A stretch of DNA of 64,000 nt from Bacteroidetes bacterium MedPE-SWsnd-G2 (lineage in GTDB: Bacteria > Bacteroidota > Bacteroidia > Flavobacteriales > Flavobacteriaceae). The position numbers were made by a program, and so were the translations under genes. The notes beneath the pieces are model-generated. The model saw only the letters and a program-made list of their open reading frames with translations. It did no database searches and was not told the origin of the DNA. The stretch covers positions 1 to 64,000 of the forward strand of contig MPDE01000008.1 of NCBI GenBank assembly GCA_001874335.1, read 5' to 3'. Below are positions 1 to 9,873 of this stretch, in pieces; the first letter of the stretch is position 1; every line of letters starts with the position of its first letter.

Positions 1-3000
1 CATTTCCGAATCCATCACCGTCGGAGTCTGCATAAAAAACATCTGTAACACCTTCATCAATTTGTCCATCACAGTTATTGTCAATACCATCACATAGTTC
101 TAAAGCGTTAGGGTAAATAGTACTATTTGTATCATCACAATCGCCTTCACAAATAGAGACCCCGTCTCCATCATTGTCTAATTCATTATTAGGTATTACG
201 CCATCACAGTCATTATCGAGTCCATCACAAAGTTCAGGTGCAGATGGGTAAACTGTATTCTTAGTGTCATCGCAATCAGAATCATTAGAAACATATCCCG
301 GTTGTCCTTCACATGCTTGTATGGCATTAGTGGAATCTCCAAAACCGTCTCCATCAGAATCTAAATACCATAGAGTACTGCATGTTATGGTTAACAAGAA
401 ATCTTGTTCAGAATAACAATCTAAGTAAATGCTGTCAAAAATGTACAGAGTAATTGGGTATGAAGGGAAATCAAGATAATTAATAACATCTCCAATATTG
501 TACATCGTACCTGTACCTCCAGGACCTGTGTAATAGGCTTCAGTACCAGATAAGTTAGTACCAGTAATATTTGGTAAAGTATAGCTGTCAACTACAACTT
601 GGTCAGGTTGGTCATCGAGAGTTGAGCCAGCATAACCACCATCTTGTATGAGCCAATTATCACTGGCTATCATGTTTGCTCTGGCAGCTTCCCCAGCGCA
701 ATACTGACTAAACCCGCCATCAAAACTAACATTGGAAATTAAATTCTGGGCGTCCCAACCAATAAGCAAACTATCGTAATTTGCCGTTGAAAGCGTTACA
801 CCATCAAACATACTAGCAGCAGTAGTAACACTAGTAACATCCCAATTCCCCAAATCTTGGTCGAATGAGGTAGCGTTCCTAAACATGGTACTAAAAAAGG
901 ATGTGTTACTGGTGTCCCAATTACCTATATCTTGGTTAAATGCAATAGCTCCCTCAAACATAGAAGTCATTCGTATTGCACCAACTGTATTCCAAGTACT
1001 AATATCTTGATTAAATAGAATAGCACCTTGAAACATATTACTCATATTCCAAATATTAGAAACATTCCAATCACCTATACTTTGATTAAAAGCAATGGCA
1101 TTCAGAAACATACCTGTTGCTATAGTTACACTAGAAGTATTCCAACTTCCTATATCTTGATTAAAAACAGATGCTTCGGCAAACGCAAGACTCATCGAAG
1201 TAACATTGGAAACATTCCACCCCCCTATATCCTGATTAAAAACAGATGCTCCATTAAAGGTTTGGGTCAATGTTGTTACGTTTGAAGTATTCCAGCTCCC
1301 TATATTTTGATTAAAGCTAGATGCATAATAAAACATGGCTCCCATGTTTATAACACTACTTACATCCCAGTTACCAATATCTTGATTAAATGATGTGGCA
1401 TTTGAGAACATGGCATATACATCTGTTACATTGCTAGTGTCCCAACTTCCAATATCCTTATTAAAATTTGTGGCATTATCAAACGCTTGTCTCATACTAT
1501 TAATATTACCAGTGCTCCAATCCCAATTACCTGTACCTCCACCAAGAGAAGTACAGTTTTGAAACATAAAACTCATATCGGTAACATCAGACAAATTAGG
1601 TGTGTCGGTAGCATTATTTACCAAATTGCTACATGACGCGAAAGCATAATTCATTGATATCCAAGGGTTGCAACCCCATTGGTCCACAGACAATATTTTT
1701 TGTGAAGACGGCGCATTATTAAAATTGATTCTTGGAAAGAAGCCTGTTATTGTAACTTGATATATTCCTGCTGTTGAGTAGTTATGTGTAGCATCACCAT
1801 TTTCTCCAGTAGTCATATTGCCGTCACCCCAATCTACATTGTAATTATAACCAACTCCGGTTGTTGGGATGGTAATAGATTCATTTGCAGTTGTGGTTTG
1901 CCAAGTGGTTATAAAGGCTCCTATTGTACTCGTTTCTGGTATTGATTCATTAATGTATAATGATGTAAGTGGACCAGAAAGACCAGATCCTGCTACTAAT
2001 ACATCTAGATCACTATCGCCATCTACGTCAGCAAAAGCAATAACACCATTACCAGCTCTTTCAAATGGCATTCCTATTACCTCAGAATAATTGCCATAAC
2101 AATCATTTACATATAATACCGTTGCAGTACCATTTGTTATTAGCAAATCTATGTTGCCATCATTATTAACATCAGCAAATTCAATATCTCCCGAGCTCGA
2201 ACTTTGTAATGGCTGAATAGCCGCTAATGTAAATAACCCAGTACCATCATTTTCGTATATATTTGAAATTTCACCATTAGCAGCATTGTATCCTGTAATT
2301 ACAATGTCTTGGTCACCATCATTATTTAAATCCGCAAATCCAACGGCAGCATTAAAACCTCCTCCAAATGTGTCGGAGGATTCTGTGTAATTTCCTAACC
2401 CATCGTTGGAGTATAATAAAGTCTGACCTACTGTTTCAAATTGTCCAGATATTAAAATATCCAAATCATTATCACTATCAATATCAGCAAATGCAACATC
2501 AGAAAACCCGCCAATTGATGCAAATGGCTGTACAGATAATATAAAATTACCAGAACCATCATTTGTATATAAAGAAGGGCCTGTTGCTGGACCAGAGATT
2601 AAAACATCCAGATCATTATCATTATCAACATCGGCAAACGCGCTTCTACCAAATTCTGCGTCGACAAACGGATCTCCAATAACTAATGTAAAATTACCAG
2701 AACCATCATTTATATATAATTCAGTGGAGGCTAGGTTATTAGGTAATTTTCCAGTAATTAACACATCTTGATCGTTATCCCCGTCAATATCTGCAAAAGA
2801 GATAGAGCTCATATAAACTGGAATAAAAGGCGTTCCAGTTACTTCCGTAAAATTTCCAAGCCCATCATTTAGATAAAGTTTAGCAACTACTGGTGCAGTT
2901 CCACCAACAATGAGAGCATCTTGATCACCATCATTGTCAACATCAGCAAAATCAACATCTCCTAATGTAATATTTTCAAAAGGTACTGTAGTATCTACAA

Positions 3001-3079
3001 CAAAATTGATTTGTGCATTTGAATTTGTAGATATAAAAAAGAATAGAATACTTGATAATAGAGCGTAAAATGTTCTCAT
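1..3079 (-). CDS. Large secreted mosaic protein: VCBS/FG-GAP, BspA-like DUF285 and MopE-like repeats (partial, 3' end outside window)
   Basis: One open frame runs from an ATG at 3079 off the window edge (1026 complete codons, no stop). The N-terminus ([15 protein letters not shown] to NSNAQ) is a signal peptide. About residues 25-370 hold seven repeats of roughly 50 residues, each with an acidic loop such as [11 protein letters not shown], typical of VCBS/FG-GAP calcium-binding propeller blades. Near residue 390 comes the FITTW...VDWGDG segment that heads BspA-like regions, then about ten DUF285 repeats (MF.NA.SFNQDIG.WDTSNVT) to about residue 770. From about residue 925 there are MopE-like Cys/Asp motifs ([10 protein letters not shown]). 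Such proteins are surface-exposed or secreted; in flavobacteria they usually end in a type IX secretion sorting domain, which would lie outside the window. The family is clear; ligand and role are unknown. Confidence 0.88.
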   Translation of the reverse strand, partial: MRTFYALLSSILFFFISTNSNAQINFVVDTTVPFENITLGDVDFADVDNDGDQDALIVGGTAPVVAKLYLNDGLGNFTEVTGTPFIPVYMSSISFADIDGDNDQDVLITGKLPNNLASTELYINDGSGNFTLVIGDPFVDAEFGRSAFADVDNDNDLDVLISGPATGPSLYTNDGSGNFILSVQPFASIGGFSDVAFADIDSDNDLDILISGQFETVGQTLLYSNDGLGNYTESSDTFGGGFNAAVGFADLNNDGDQDIVITGYNAANGEISNIYENDGTGLFTLAAIQPLQSSSSGDIEFADVNNDGNIDLLITNGTATVLYVNDCYGNYSEVIGMPFERAGNGVIAFADVDGDSDLDVLVAGSGLSGPLTSLYINESIPETSTIGAFITTWQTTTANESITIPTTGVGYNYNVDWGDGNMTTGENGDATHNYSTAGIYQVTITGFFPRINFNNAPSSQKILSVDQWGCNPWISMNYAFASCSNLVNNATDTPNLSDVTDMSFMFQNCTSLGGGTGNWDWSTGNINSMRQAFDNATNFNKDIGSWDTSNVTDVYAMFSNATSFNQDIGNWDVSSVINMGAMFYYASSFNQNIGSWNTSNVTTLTQTFNGASVFNQDIGGWNVSNVTSMSLAFAEASVFNQDIGSWNTSSVTIATGMFLNAIAFNQSIGDWNVSNIWNMSNMFQGAILFNQDISTWNTVGAIRMTSMFEGAIAFNQDIGNWDTSNTSFFSTMFRNATSFDQDLGNWDVTSVTTAASMFDGVTLSTANYDSLLIGWDAQNLISNVSFDGGFSQYCAGEAARANMIASDNWLIQDGGYAGSTLDDQPDQVVVDSYTLPNITGTNLSGTEAYYTGPGGTGTMYNIGDVINYLDFPSYPITLYIFDSIYLDCYSEQDFLLTITCSTLWYLDSDGDGFGDSTNAIQACEGQPGYVSNDSDCDDTKNTVYPSAPELCDGLDNDCDGVIPNNELDNDGDGVSICEGDCDDTNSTIYPNALELCDGIDNNCDGQIDEGVTDVFYADSDGDGFGN

Positions 3080-3422
3080 AATTGTTGGTTATGGTTGATT
3101 GAAAAAAACGGCTATTAATCATTTTCACCATAACAAGGAGGATGTTAAGTAGATGGTGAAGGTCTTGAGTAGGGAGAGGTAGTTTGTTGAGCTTAAGCGG
3201 CTTTCAATCAGTAAATTACAAAAAATGAGTCAATTTGAAAGCTCATTTCATATTTATTGTTTGAGTATGGAATTAAATTGATGTGGGAATATCGTTGGGG
3301 GTTTGTGTTTAATGAATTGGTAATCAGATGTCTAATGTGTTATTGGTCGTAGATGTGGTATAGTTGCTTAAATCATAAATGCGTAATTTAGAATAATTAT
3401 AAAACTACCAAATACAATAAAT
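3080..3422. other. Intergenic region, 343 bp, divergent promoters expected
   Basis: This gap lies between the start of the mosaic surface protein (minus strand) and the start of the NTF2-like gene (plus strand), so it should carry promoters for both. I see no clear TAnnTTTG box, no RNA gene, no terminator and no open frame with a plausible start. Confidence 0.5.
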
Positions 3423-3908
3423 ATGCTAAACACTAAATATTCTATCTTCCTTCTACTGCTATTGATGTTTCAGTTTTGTTATTCTCAAGAAACAGTCAAA
3501 ACCAGTGATATTATTACTTATGAGCCTGTAGATAAAACGTTATATGATGAAATACTAGCAATGGATAAAATGTATTTTGATGCCTACAATGCTTGTGATA
3601 TGAAAACTCAAGAAGCGCTTTATTCAGATTCTATTGAGTTTTTTCATGATAAAGGCGGACTAAGTACTTCAAAACAAGACATTCTTGACGCGATAGAGAA
3701 AAATATTTGTGGTAAGGTAACGCGAGCACTGGTTGAAGGTAGTGTTGAGGTTTACCCCATTAAAGATTATGGTGCAGTCGAAATAGGATATCACAAGTTT
3801 TATAATAAACAAGAGCCAGATGCTGTTTCTAAAGCTGTTAAGTTTATAGTTGTATGGGAAAATGAGAACGGTAATTGGCTTATCGCTAAGGTGATAAGTC
3901 TTCATTGA
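3423..3908 (+). CDS. Secreted NTF2-like (DUF4440/SnoaL-type) protein
   Basis: The 161-residue product starts with a signal peptide (MLNTKYSIFLLLLLMFQFCYSQ). The remainder reads as a small cone-shaped NTF2-like domain: an N-terminal helix with the pattern LYDEILAMDKMYFDAYNACD, a DSIEFFHDKGG strand, and a closing strand pair around VKFIVVWENENGNWLIAKV. This is the DUF4440 pattern. Members range from enzymes to ligand-binding proteins, so no reaction can be named. It is followed 45 bp later by a secreted cupin-like gene on the same strand, with which it may be co-transcribed. Confidence 0.72.
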   Translation: MLNTKYSIFLLLLLMFQFCYSQETVKTSDIITYEPVDKTLYDEILAMDKMYFDAYNACDMKTQEALYSDSIEFFHDKGGLSTSKQDILDAIEKNICGKVTRALVEGSVEVYPIKDYGAVEIGYHKFYNKQEPDAVSKAVKFIVVWENENGNWLIAKVISLH

Positions 3909-3953
3909 ATTTAGTTGATTCAGTTGTTATACTGTTAAAAAAAGAATACAATC

Positions 3954-4805
3954 ATGATTAAAAATCTATTATGTTTATTGGCTATTATTGGAGGTTTGTC
4001 GTCTTGCGTAAATCCTCAAAAACAGAAAGAACAAAAGCTTGCAGATGAAATAGAAAACCCTACAAATAAAGTGGTTTTAAGTTCAGAAATTGTTTGGGAA
4101 AAATTAAACCCAGATAGAGGAGCGTTAAGTCCTCAGGCAGGAACGATTTGGGGAGATAGAAATGATAGCGTGCCAACGGGCTTTTTGGCGAAATTTGTTG
4201 ATGGGTTTTCTTCTCCTCCACATATACACAATGTAACTTATCGTGCTGTTGTGATTAGCGGTTTGATTCATAATGACGACCCAAATGCAGAACAAATGTG
4301 GATGAAACCGGGATCCTTTTGGACGCAACCTGTTGGAGAGCCGCATATTACTGCTGCTAAGGGTGAAGAAAATATTGCCTTAGTTGAAATTGATTATGGA
4401 CCTTATCTTGTTAAACCTCTAACTGAAGCTTTTGATGATGGTGAACGCCCTGTAAATATTGATGGGTCTAATGTGGTTTGGTTGAATAGCGACAAATGTA
4501 ATTGGGTAAACCCTGATAGTAAAGCCGAATTAAGCTTTCTCTGGAGAAATAAGGAGTATAATGGGCTTTTTATAAAGTTACCTAAGGGGTATGACGGCGT
4601 GATTGAAAGTAATGGCATGGTTTTACATGCTGTTGTGATACAGGGAGGATTGGATTATAAAATGCCTCAAAATAAAGATGTTAAGGGTTTAGATGTTGGC
4701 AGTTATTTTGGGTCTTCAGATAGGGCTTTTCATTCTATTGTTACTAATTCTGATGTCGAAACCATTTTGTATGTTAGAACAAATGGAAAAGTAAAAGTGG
4801 ATTAA
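3954..4805 (+). CDS. Cupin-like lipoprotein of the DUF4437 type
   Basis: The 283-residue product has a lipoprotein signal ([11 protein letters not shown], lipobox Cys at residue 18), so it should be anchored in an envelope membrane. The body contains two cupin-like halves. The first carries [16 protein letters not shown], a metal-ligand-type His pair, and [16 protein letters not shown], which supplies another His; the second half repeats the fold ([18 protein letters not shown]) with fewer His. This matches DUF4437, a family related to ChrR-type cupins, whose activity I do not know. It probably forms a short unit with the NTF2-like gene upstream. No terminator is visible in the 76 bp before the convergent polymerase gene. 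Confidence 0.7.
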   Translation: MIKNLLCLLAIIGGLSSCVNPQKQKEQKLADEIENPTNKVVLSSEIVWEKLNPDRGALSPQAGTIWGDRNDSVPTGFLAKFVDGFSSPPHIHNVTYRAVVISGLIHNDDPNAEQMWMKPGSFWTQPVGEPHITAAKGEENIALVEIDYGPYLVKPLTEAFDDGERPVNIDGSNVVWLNSDKCNWVNPDSKAELSFLWRNKEYNGLFIKLPKGYDGVIESNGMVLHAVVIQGGLDYKMPQNKDVKGLDVGSYFGSSDRAFHSIVTNSDVETILYVRTNGKVKVD

Positions 4806-4881
4806 TCTGTTGAGGTGTTGCATGTAAGTTGTTTTTGGTTTGAATTTGATGGGGTTTAAATAAAAGATAAGCAGGTTGCTA

Positions 4882-7833
4882 TTATTCGAATTGAAGTTTT
4901 AACGGCATTTTTTTAGACCATATAACATCTAAACTGCAAAAATCAAACTCTTCGGTTACCTTGCCATAGCACGCATATACACCAATACCGTAAATAGGAT
5001 ATTGCTCTACTACATTAGGAAAATGTACGGCATCAAAATAGGCGCCTTCTAAATCTGTAAACGTACTAAATCGCATAATATCACCTTTAGATGTTTTGTG
5101 ATGTCTGGTGTTTACTAAAATGCCGTATAATAAAATAGGTTTGCCTTTATGTTTGGGCATATCTTTTGCCAGTGCCTGACTTTGAATCTTGTGGTCTATT
5201 AGATTAAAATAATTGCTTAAAGGAAACCCTATTAGCTCCATTTGGTCATAAGCCTCTTCTATAGCTGTTATTTCTAACTTAGGCAGTTTGTATGTTTTGT
5301 GTTCGGGAGCAAATAATTTGGGCTGTATAGTTTTTTTACCTTGCGCATTGAGTTTAAAAATGGCTTGCCATAGGAGTTCGGTTTTGCCAATATTTAAACT
5401 TCTAAACGCATTGATGCGTATGAGTATGGTAAGTTGTTCTATGCTTATGGTAACTCGATCTATGAAGTCGTCAAGACTTTTAAAAGGCCCGTGTAGTTGA
5501 CGTTCACTTAGCAAACGCTTTATGGTTAGGTGTTCTAAATTTTTTAAACATCCAAATCCCAAGTAAATGGTTTGCCCTTGTATGCTATGCGGATGATCAC
5601 TTTGGTTAATACAAGGTGCTTCTATTATGCCGCCTTGCATTTTTATTTCATGAATGTAATGCTGCGCACTATAAAATCCGCCACCGTTATTTAAAACAGC
5701 TACCATAAACTCTAAAGGAAAATAGCATTTAAGGTATAAGCTCTGGTAGCTTTCTACTGCATAAGACGCAGAGTGTCCTTTGGCAAAGGCATAACCTGCA
5801 AAGCTTTTAATTTGATTCCAGATGTCAAATATAGTGTTGTCATTATAGCCTTTTTCGCGACAATTACTTATGAATTTGGCTTCTACAGCCGCAAATTCAG
5901 ATCGTGATCTAAACTTACCGCTCATTCCGCGTCGTAGCACATCGGCTTCTCCTAAGGTGAGTCCAGCAAAGAGATGCGCTACTTTAAGTACATCTTCTTG
6001 ATAAACCATGATGCCGTAGGTTTCGGGCATAATCTCTTGTAAAACGGGATGTCCTTCCCTCCTTCTTTCGGGATGTCTGTGGCGTCGTATGTATTCGTTT
6101 TTCATTCCCGAACTGGAAACCCCAGGCCTGATAATTGAACTTGCGGCTACTAATCCCAAATAATCCTGGGTTTGTAATTTCTGCATCAACCCTCTCATGG
6201 CGGGAGATTCGACATAATAAGCACCAATAGCGCCACCGCTTTTAAGCAAATGATTGATTTTAGGGTCGGTCTTAAATTGTTCTACCTGAGTGATGTCTAT
6301 AGGTGGGAGTTCTGGCCTGTTTTTGGCAATTATAGCAATGGCATCTTTTATTTTGGCGAGTCCGCGTTGCCCAAGAATATCAAATTTAAAAACCCCTACA
6401 TCTTCTGCGATAATCATATCAAACTGAACTGTAGGAAAGCCTTTTGGGGGTAAATTGGTGGCCGAATAATAATGTATAGGTCGGTCTAAAATGAGAATCC
6501 CGGCCGAGTGCACACTCAAGTGATTAGGGAAGCCTTTAATTAAGTCGCCATATTTTAAAACCAATAGCGCCATACTGTCTAATTGCTGTGGATTGTACCG
6601 TCCTGAGCTGAGTTTGTCTATTTCCTCTTTTGGGAGTCCAAATACTTTTCCTAACTCTCTAACAACTGCCCGATATTTAAAGGTGTTGTAAGTCGCTAAT
6701 AATGCTGTGTGTTTAAATCTTTTAAAAATGTATTGCGTGATATCTTCACGGTCACGCCATGAAAAATCGATGTCAAAATCTGGTGGAGATGCCCGATACG
6801 GATTGATAAAACGCTCAAAGTAAAGATCTAACTCAACAGGGTCAACATCTGTAATGCCAATAATATAAGCTACGATACTATTTGCACCACTCCCTCTTCC
6901 TACGTGAATATAACCTTGACGTTTGGAGTAAGATATAATATCGTGATTGATTAAAAAATAGGACACAAAATCCATGGCTTTTATGGTTTTGAGTTCGGTG
7001 GCTAATCGGGTTTTAACCTTGACTGTAGGGTTTGGGTAGCGTTTAGGAAGACCTTGTTGGCATAGAAGCTCTAAGAGTTTGTAATCTTCAGATTTTGAGT
7101 TGCTATAAACACTTTGGTTTTGAGAGCTTCTGGAGGTTCCGAAATCAAAATGAACCTGGCATTGGTTTAAGATGTTTTTGGTGTTTTTAATGAGGTGTGG
7201 AGCGTCTTCAAATACTTCTAAAAGAGTCTTAAGTGGAAGCATGCGCTCGGTGTCACGACAGGTTTCGCTACTATCTAACTTGCTTAAGAGGGTGTTGTTG
7301 TCTATGGCACGCAATAAACGGTGTGCGTTAAAATCACGTTTTGATCTAATGGTTACAGCTTGTTGTATTACAAGCTTGTCGGTAAACTGGCTGTAATGTG
7401 AAAATCGAAGTTTTTTGTAATCTTCTATAGATATACCTATAAATTCATTGGCTTCAAAGTTTTCTTTTTCTAATCTTAACACCTGTTCAAACGGATATAT
7501 GATATAAGTATCTGTGAGCTGCTCGGGACAATCAGGAATAGGTGTTTTGCTATGGCTAAATCGTGACAGGTAAGTGTTTAGCGCCATAAAACCAGTATTC
7601 GTTTTGGCTAAGCCTACAAACTGTTGTTGTGCGCCATTTCTAAAATCAATCCCTATAATGGGTTTGATGTTGAACTCAGTAGCTTTGCGTATAAAGTTAA
7701 GGCAGGCCGATGTGTTGTTGATATCGGTAAGCGCGAGAGTTTGAACTCCGTTTTGCTGTGCCATTTTTAAGAGTTCAACTTCAGAAAAGGTGCCAAATCG
7801 TAATGAATAATAGCTATGACAATTAAGATACAT
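4882..7833 (-). CDS. DNA polymerase III alpha-type subunit of an error-prone/SOS cassette (DnaE family, short form)
   Basis: The 983-residue product is a C-family DNA polymerase. An N-terminal PHP domain begins YLNCHSYYSL with LALTDINN. The polymerase palm carries the catalytic Asp pair in PPDFDIDFSWRDR and the third acidic region in FKFDILGQRGL. The finger region is seen around GRGSGANSIVAYIIGI and GYAFAKGHSASYAVESYQS, and an OB-like region lies near the end. It is shorter than replicative DnaE (about 1160 residues in E. coli) and resembles DnaE2/ImuC. Its ATG overlaps the stop of the upstream Y-family polymerase by one base (TAATG), implying translational coupling. I infer a translesion role; a separate replicative alpha subunit is expected elsewhere. 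Confidence 0.9.
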   Translation of the reverse strand: MYLNCHSYYSLRFGTFSEVELLKMAQQNGVQTLALTDINNTSACLNFIRKATEFNIKPIIGIDFRNGAQQQFVGLAKTNTGFMALNTYLSRFSHSKTPIPDCPEQLTDTYIIYPFEQVLRLEKENFEANEFIGISIEDYKKLRFSHYSQFTDKLVIQQAVTIRSKRDFNAHRLLRAIDNNTLLSKLDSSETCRDTERMLPLKTLLEVFEDAPHLIKNTKNILNQCQVHFDFGTSRSSQNQSVYSNSKSEDYKLLELLCQQGLPKRYPNPTVKVKTRLATELKTIKAMDFVSYFLINHDIISYSKRQGYIHVGRGSGANSIVAYIIGITDVDPVELDLYFERFINPYRASPPDFDIDFSWRDREDITQYIFKRFKHTALLATYNTFKYRAVVRELGKVFGLPKEEIDKLSSGRYNPQQLDSMALLVLKYGDLIKGFPNHLSVHSAGILILDRPIHYYSATNLPPKGFPTVQFDMIIAEDVGVFKFDILGQRGLAKIKDAIAIIAKNRPELPPIDITQVEQFKTDPKINHLLKSGGAIGAYYVESPAMRGLMQKLQTQDYLGLVAASSIIRPGVSSSGMKNEYIRRHRHPERRREGHPVLQEIMPETYGIMVYQEDVLKVAHLFAGLTLGEADVLRRGMSGKFRSRSEFAAVEAKFISNCREKGYNDNTIFDIWNQIKSFAGYAFAKGHSASYAVESYQSLYLKCYFPLEFMVAVLNNGGGFYSAQHYIHEIKMQGGIIEAPCINQSDHPHSIQGQTIYLGFGCLKNLEHLTIKRLLSERQLHGPFKSLDDFIDRVTISIEQLTILIRINAFRSLNIGKTELLWQAIFKLNAQGKKTIQPKLFAPEHKTYKLPKLEITAIEEAYDQMELIGFPLSNYFNLIDHKIQSQALAKDMPKHKGKPILLYGILVNTRHHKTSKGDIMRFSTFTDLEGAYFDAVHFPNVVEQYPIYGIGVYACYGKVTEEFDFCSLDVIWSKKMPLKLQFE

Positions 7834-9047
7834 TACTGTTTACGGTGTGCTAATATTGTTGGCGGATTGCCGTTAAACGGATTACTGAAACGCCCTATGG
7901 TTCTTGCGCCCATAGCAGATGCCCTGAGTACACTTAGCTCGCCATAGCGATTTCTAATATGGTCCATAGCGCTGTATAGATTGATCATCTCTTCGGTGTC
8001 ATCAAAGAGGTTAATTTGGTAGTTTCCGCTCACCAAATGGCTCATTTTTACGCCTACTAATCTTATGAGGAGGCGCCTGTTGTAAAGGCTGTTAAACAGT
8101 TCTAAAACTTTAGGAATGATAACATGGTCGGCACTGCTGTAAGGAATTTTGAGTTGTTTTGAGTAGGTGTTAAAATCAGAATATCTAATCTTGACACTCA
8201 CGCAGCATGCCAGTTTATTACCCCTACGTAATTGAAAGGCTAGGTTTTCTGCCATGGCAAAAATGGTGGTTCTTAGTTTGATAACGTCTATGGTATCTTT
8301 GGTAAAGGTGCGTTCTGTAGAAATAGATTTACGCTCATGAAACGGAATGAGTGGCGGATTATCAATGCCGTTGGCGCGTTTCCAAATGGTACGACCGTTA
8401 GCGCCCAAAACACTAACCATCATTTCTAAAGGCATTTGCTGGATGTTAAATACTTTTGAAATGCCTAAATGTCTCAGTTTTTGATAGGTCTTCTCTCCTA
8501 CCGACGGAATTTTTTTTATTGATAACGGTGCTAAAAACGATTTTTCAAAACCTTTGTCTATTTGTAGTTGATTGTTGGGCTTGGCCTCGCCAGTAGCGAC
8601 CTTAGATACTATTTTATTAGCTGAAAGACCAAAAGATATAGGGAGTCCAGTGTTTTTAATGATATTAGAACGCAGCTCACTAGCGTATTTGTAGCTTCCA
8701 AAAAAAGTGTCCATTCCGCTCAAATCGGCATAAAATTCATCGATACTTGCTTTTTCAAATACAGGAACCTGTTCTTTTATAATCTCGGTTACCATATGCG
8801 AGTATTTGGTGTAAATAGAAGAGTTTCCTTTAATAATCACAGCTTCTGGGCATAAACGTTTTGCCATTTTCATGGGCATTCCGGAGCTTACACCAAAACG
8901 CCGAGTTTCATAACTGCATGCGGCAACCACACCACGATCCCCCGTGCCTCCAACCAAAATGGGGCGTTTTTGTAACCGACTGTCTATTAGTCGTTCACAA
9001 GACACAAAAAAGGTGTCTAAATCGAGATGTAAAATATGTTTATTCAT
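7833..9047 (-). CDS. Y-family translesion DNA polymerase (UmuC/DinB type)
   Basis: This 404-residue polymerase copies damaged templates. The N-terminal palm has HLDLDTFFVSCE (Asp9) and ASIDEFYADLSG (Asp103, Glu104), the three acidic metal ligands of active Y-family enzymes. The helix-hairpin-helix region includes GLSANKIVSKVATGEAKPNN and IPSVGEKTYQKL, and a little-finger domain follows. Because the catalytic residues are intact, it is not an ImuB-type dead polymerase. It is the first gene of a two-gene operon with the DnaE-type polymerase and diverges from the XRE/S24 repressor gene over a 52-bp gap. A TAnnTTTG box lies only 5 bp before the start, so the mRNA may be nearly leaderless. Confidence 0.93.
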   Translation of the reverse strand: MNKHILHLDLDTFFVSCERLIDSRLQKRPILVGGTGDRGVVAACSYETRRFGVSSGMPMKMAKRLCPEAVIIKGNSSIYTKYSHMVTEIIKEQVPVFEKASIDEFYADLSGMDTFFGSYKYASELRSNIIKNTGLPISFGLSANKIVSKVATGEAKPNNQLQIDKGFEKSFLAPLSIKKIPSVGEKTYQKLRHLGISKVFNIQQMPLEMMVSVLGANGRTIWKRANGIDNPPLIPFHERKSISTERTFTKDTIDVIKLRTTIFAMAENLAFQLRRGNKLACCVSVKIRYSDFNTYSKQLKIPYSSADHVIIPKVLELFNSLYNRRLLIRLVGVKMSHLVSGNYQINLFDDTEEMINLYSAMDHIRNRYGELSVLRASAMGARTIGRFSNPFNGNPPTILAHRKQ

Positions 9048-9051
9048 ACTG

Positions 9052-9059
9052 CAAATTTA
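9052..9059 (-). promoter_or_regulatory. -7 promoter box for the Y-family polymerase operon
   Basis: On the minus strand this reads TAAATTTG, an exact match to the Bacteroidota -7 consensus TAnnTTTG. It lies 5 bp upstream of the polymerase ATG, so transcription would begin at or near the start codon. No clear -33 TTTG is seen. Confidence 0.5.
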
Positions 9060-9096
9060 GCTACAATATTTAGCTATTATTGCTTATATTTGTAGC
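9060..9096. promoter_or_regulatory. Candidate operator: inverted repeat in the divergent SOS-like promoter region
   Basis: GCTACAA at 9060-9066 is matched by its reverse complement TTGTAGC at 9090-9096, giving dyad symmetry centred on the gap between the two divergent genes. The outer arm abuts one -7 box and overlaps the other. That is where an autorepressor would sit to silence both directions. Assignment to the S24-type repressor is inference from position. Confidence 0.42.
9085..9092 (+). promoter_or_regulatory. -7 promoter box for the XRE/S24 repressor gene
   Basis: TATATTTG matches TAnnTTTG exactly and ends 7 bp before the repressor ATG at 9100, again predicting an almost leaderless transcript. 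It overlaps the right arm of the inverted repeat at 9090-9096. Confidence 0.5.
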
Positions 9097-9099
9097 ATT

Positions 9100-9873
9100 A
9101 TGAAAATGATTTCCAAAAATATTCGTCATTTAAGACGCCTTAAGGGGGTGACACAAGAAGTGCTTGCAGAAGATTTGAATGTGACACGCTCACGTATAAG
9201 CTCTTACGAGGAAGGGCGCTCTGCTCCTACGATAGAGATGCTTATAGAGTTATCTGATTATTTTAAACTGCCTATAGATATTTTGTTGAGAAATGACTTG
9301 ACAAAGGCAAAAGACACCTCGTTTATAGAGGTGGGGAATCAGCGGGTGTTGTTTCCTATTGTTGTAGATGAAAATGAGCAAGATTTGATAGAAGTGGTTC
9401 CTGTAAAAGCATCGGCAGGTTATTTGGCGGGCTATGATGATCCAGAATATATCGAGCAATTGGATAAAATAAAACTTCCGTTTTTGCCAACGGGTAAGCA
9501 TCGTGCCTTCCCTATTAAAGGAGACTCGATGTTGCCTATGAAAAATGGTTCTTATGTTGTGGGACGCTTTGTAGAAAATCGTAGCGATATAAAAAGTGGG
9601 CGCACTTATGTTTTGGTAACTCTTAATGATGGCATGGTGTACAAGCGTGTCTATAATCAAATAGAAGCTAATGGCACATTGTTGCTGGTATCAGACAATG
9701 CTAATTACACGCCTTATGAGGTGCCGATTAATGAGGTGTTAGAGCTATGGGAGTTTACTTGTAGTATTAACACTCAGGAGTACGATGAGCAAGAGTTAAA
9801 AATGAGTAGTATCATAAATATGTTTAATGCTTTAGGCGTAGAGTTAAAAGCTTTGGAGAGAATTATGCAATGA
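9100..9873 (+). CDS. XRE-family, LexA/UmuD-like self-cleaving repressor (S24 peptidase)
   Basis: The 257-residue protein joins an N-terminal XRE helix-turn-helix (residues 6-60, GVTQEVLAEDLNVTRSRISS) to a C-terminal S24 peptidase domain. A candidate autocleavage bond is Ala106-Gly107 in VKASAGYLAG. The catalytic Ser143 lies in KGDSMLPM and the Lys182 in GMVYKRV. Spacing is close to LexA (cleavage site about 35 residues before Ser, Lys about 38 after). It is therefore likely to be a DNA-damage-responsive repressor cleaved with RecA-ssDNA, controlling the divergent polymerase operon and itself. The DNA-binding domain is of the phage CI type, not the LexA winged helix. The stop overlaps the next gene's start by 4 bp. 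Confidence 0.88.
   Translation: MKMISKNIRHLRRLKGVTQEVLAEDLNVTRSRISSYEEGRSAPTIEMLIELSDYFKLPIDILLRNDLTKAKDTSFIEVGNQRVLFPIVVDENEQDLIEVVPVKASAGYLAGYDDPEYIEQLDKIKLPFLPTGKHRAFPIKGDSMLPMKNGSYVVGRFVENRSDIKSGRTYVLVTLNDGMVYKRVYNQIEANGTLLLVSDNANYTPYEVPINEVLELWEFTCSINTQEYDEQELKMSSIINMFNALGVELKALERIMQ

Noticed and set aside
1028-1285. 85-residue plus-strand frame with repeated Ile/Pro motifs
   Set aside because: It is antisense to the DUF285 repeats; its internal repetition is a shadow of those repeats.
780-1650. Regularly spaced similar sequence resembling a CRISPR array or DNA repeat
   Set aside because: The periodicity comes from DUF285 codon repeats of the minus-strand mosaic protein. There are no constant repeats with unique spacers, and one open frame runs through.
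7833-9047. Calling the Y-family polymerase an ImuB
   Set aside because: ImuB lacks the catalytic acidic residues; here Asp9, Asp103 and Glu104 are all present.
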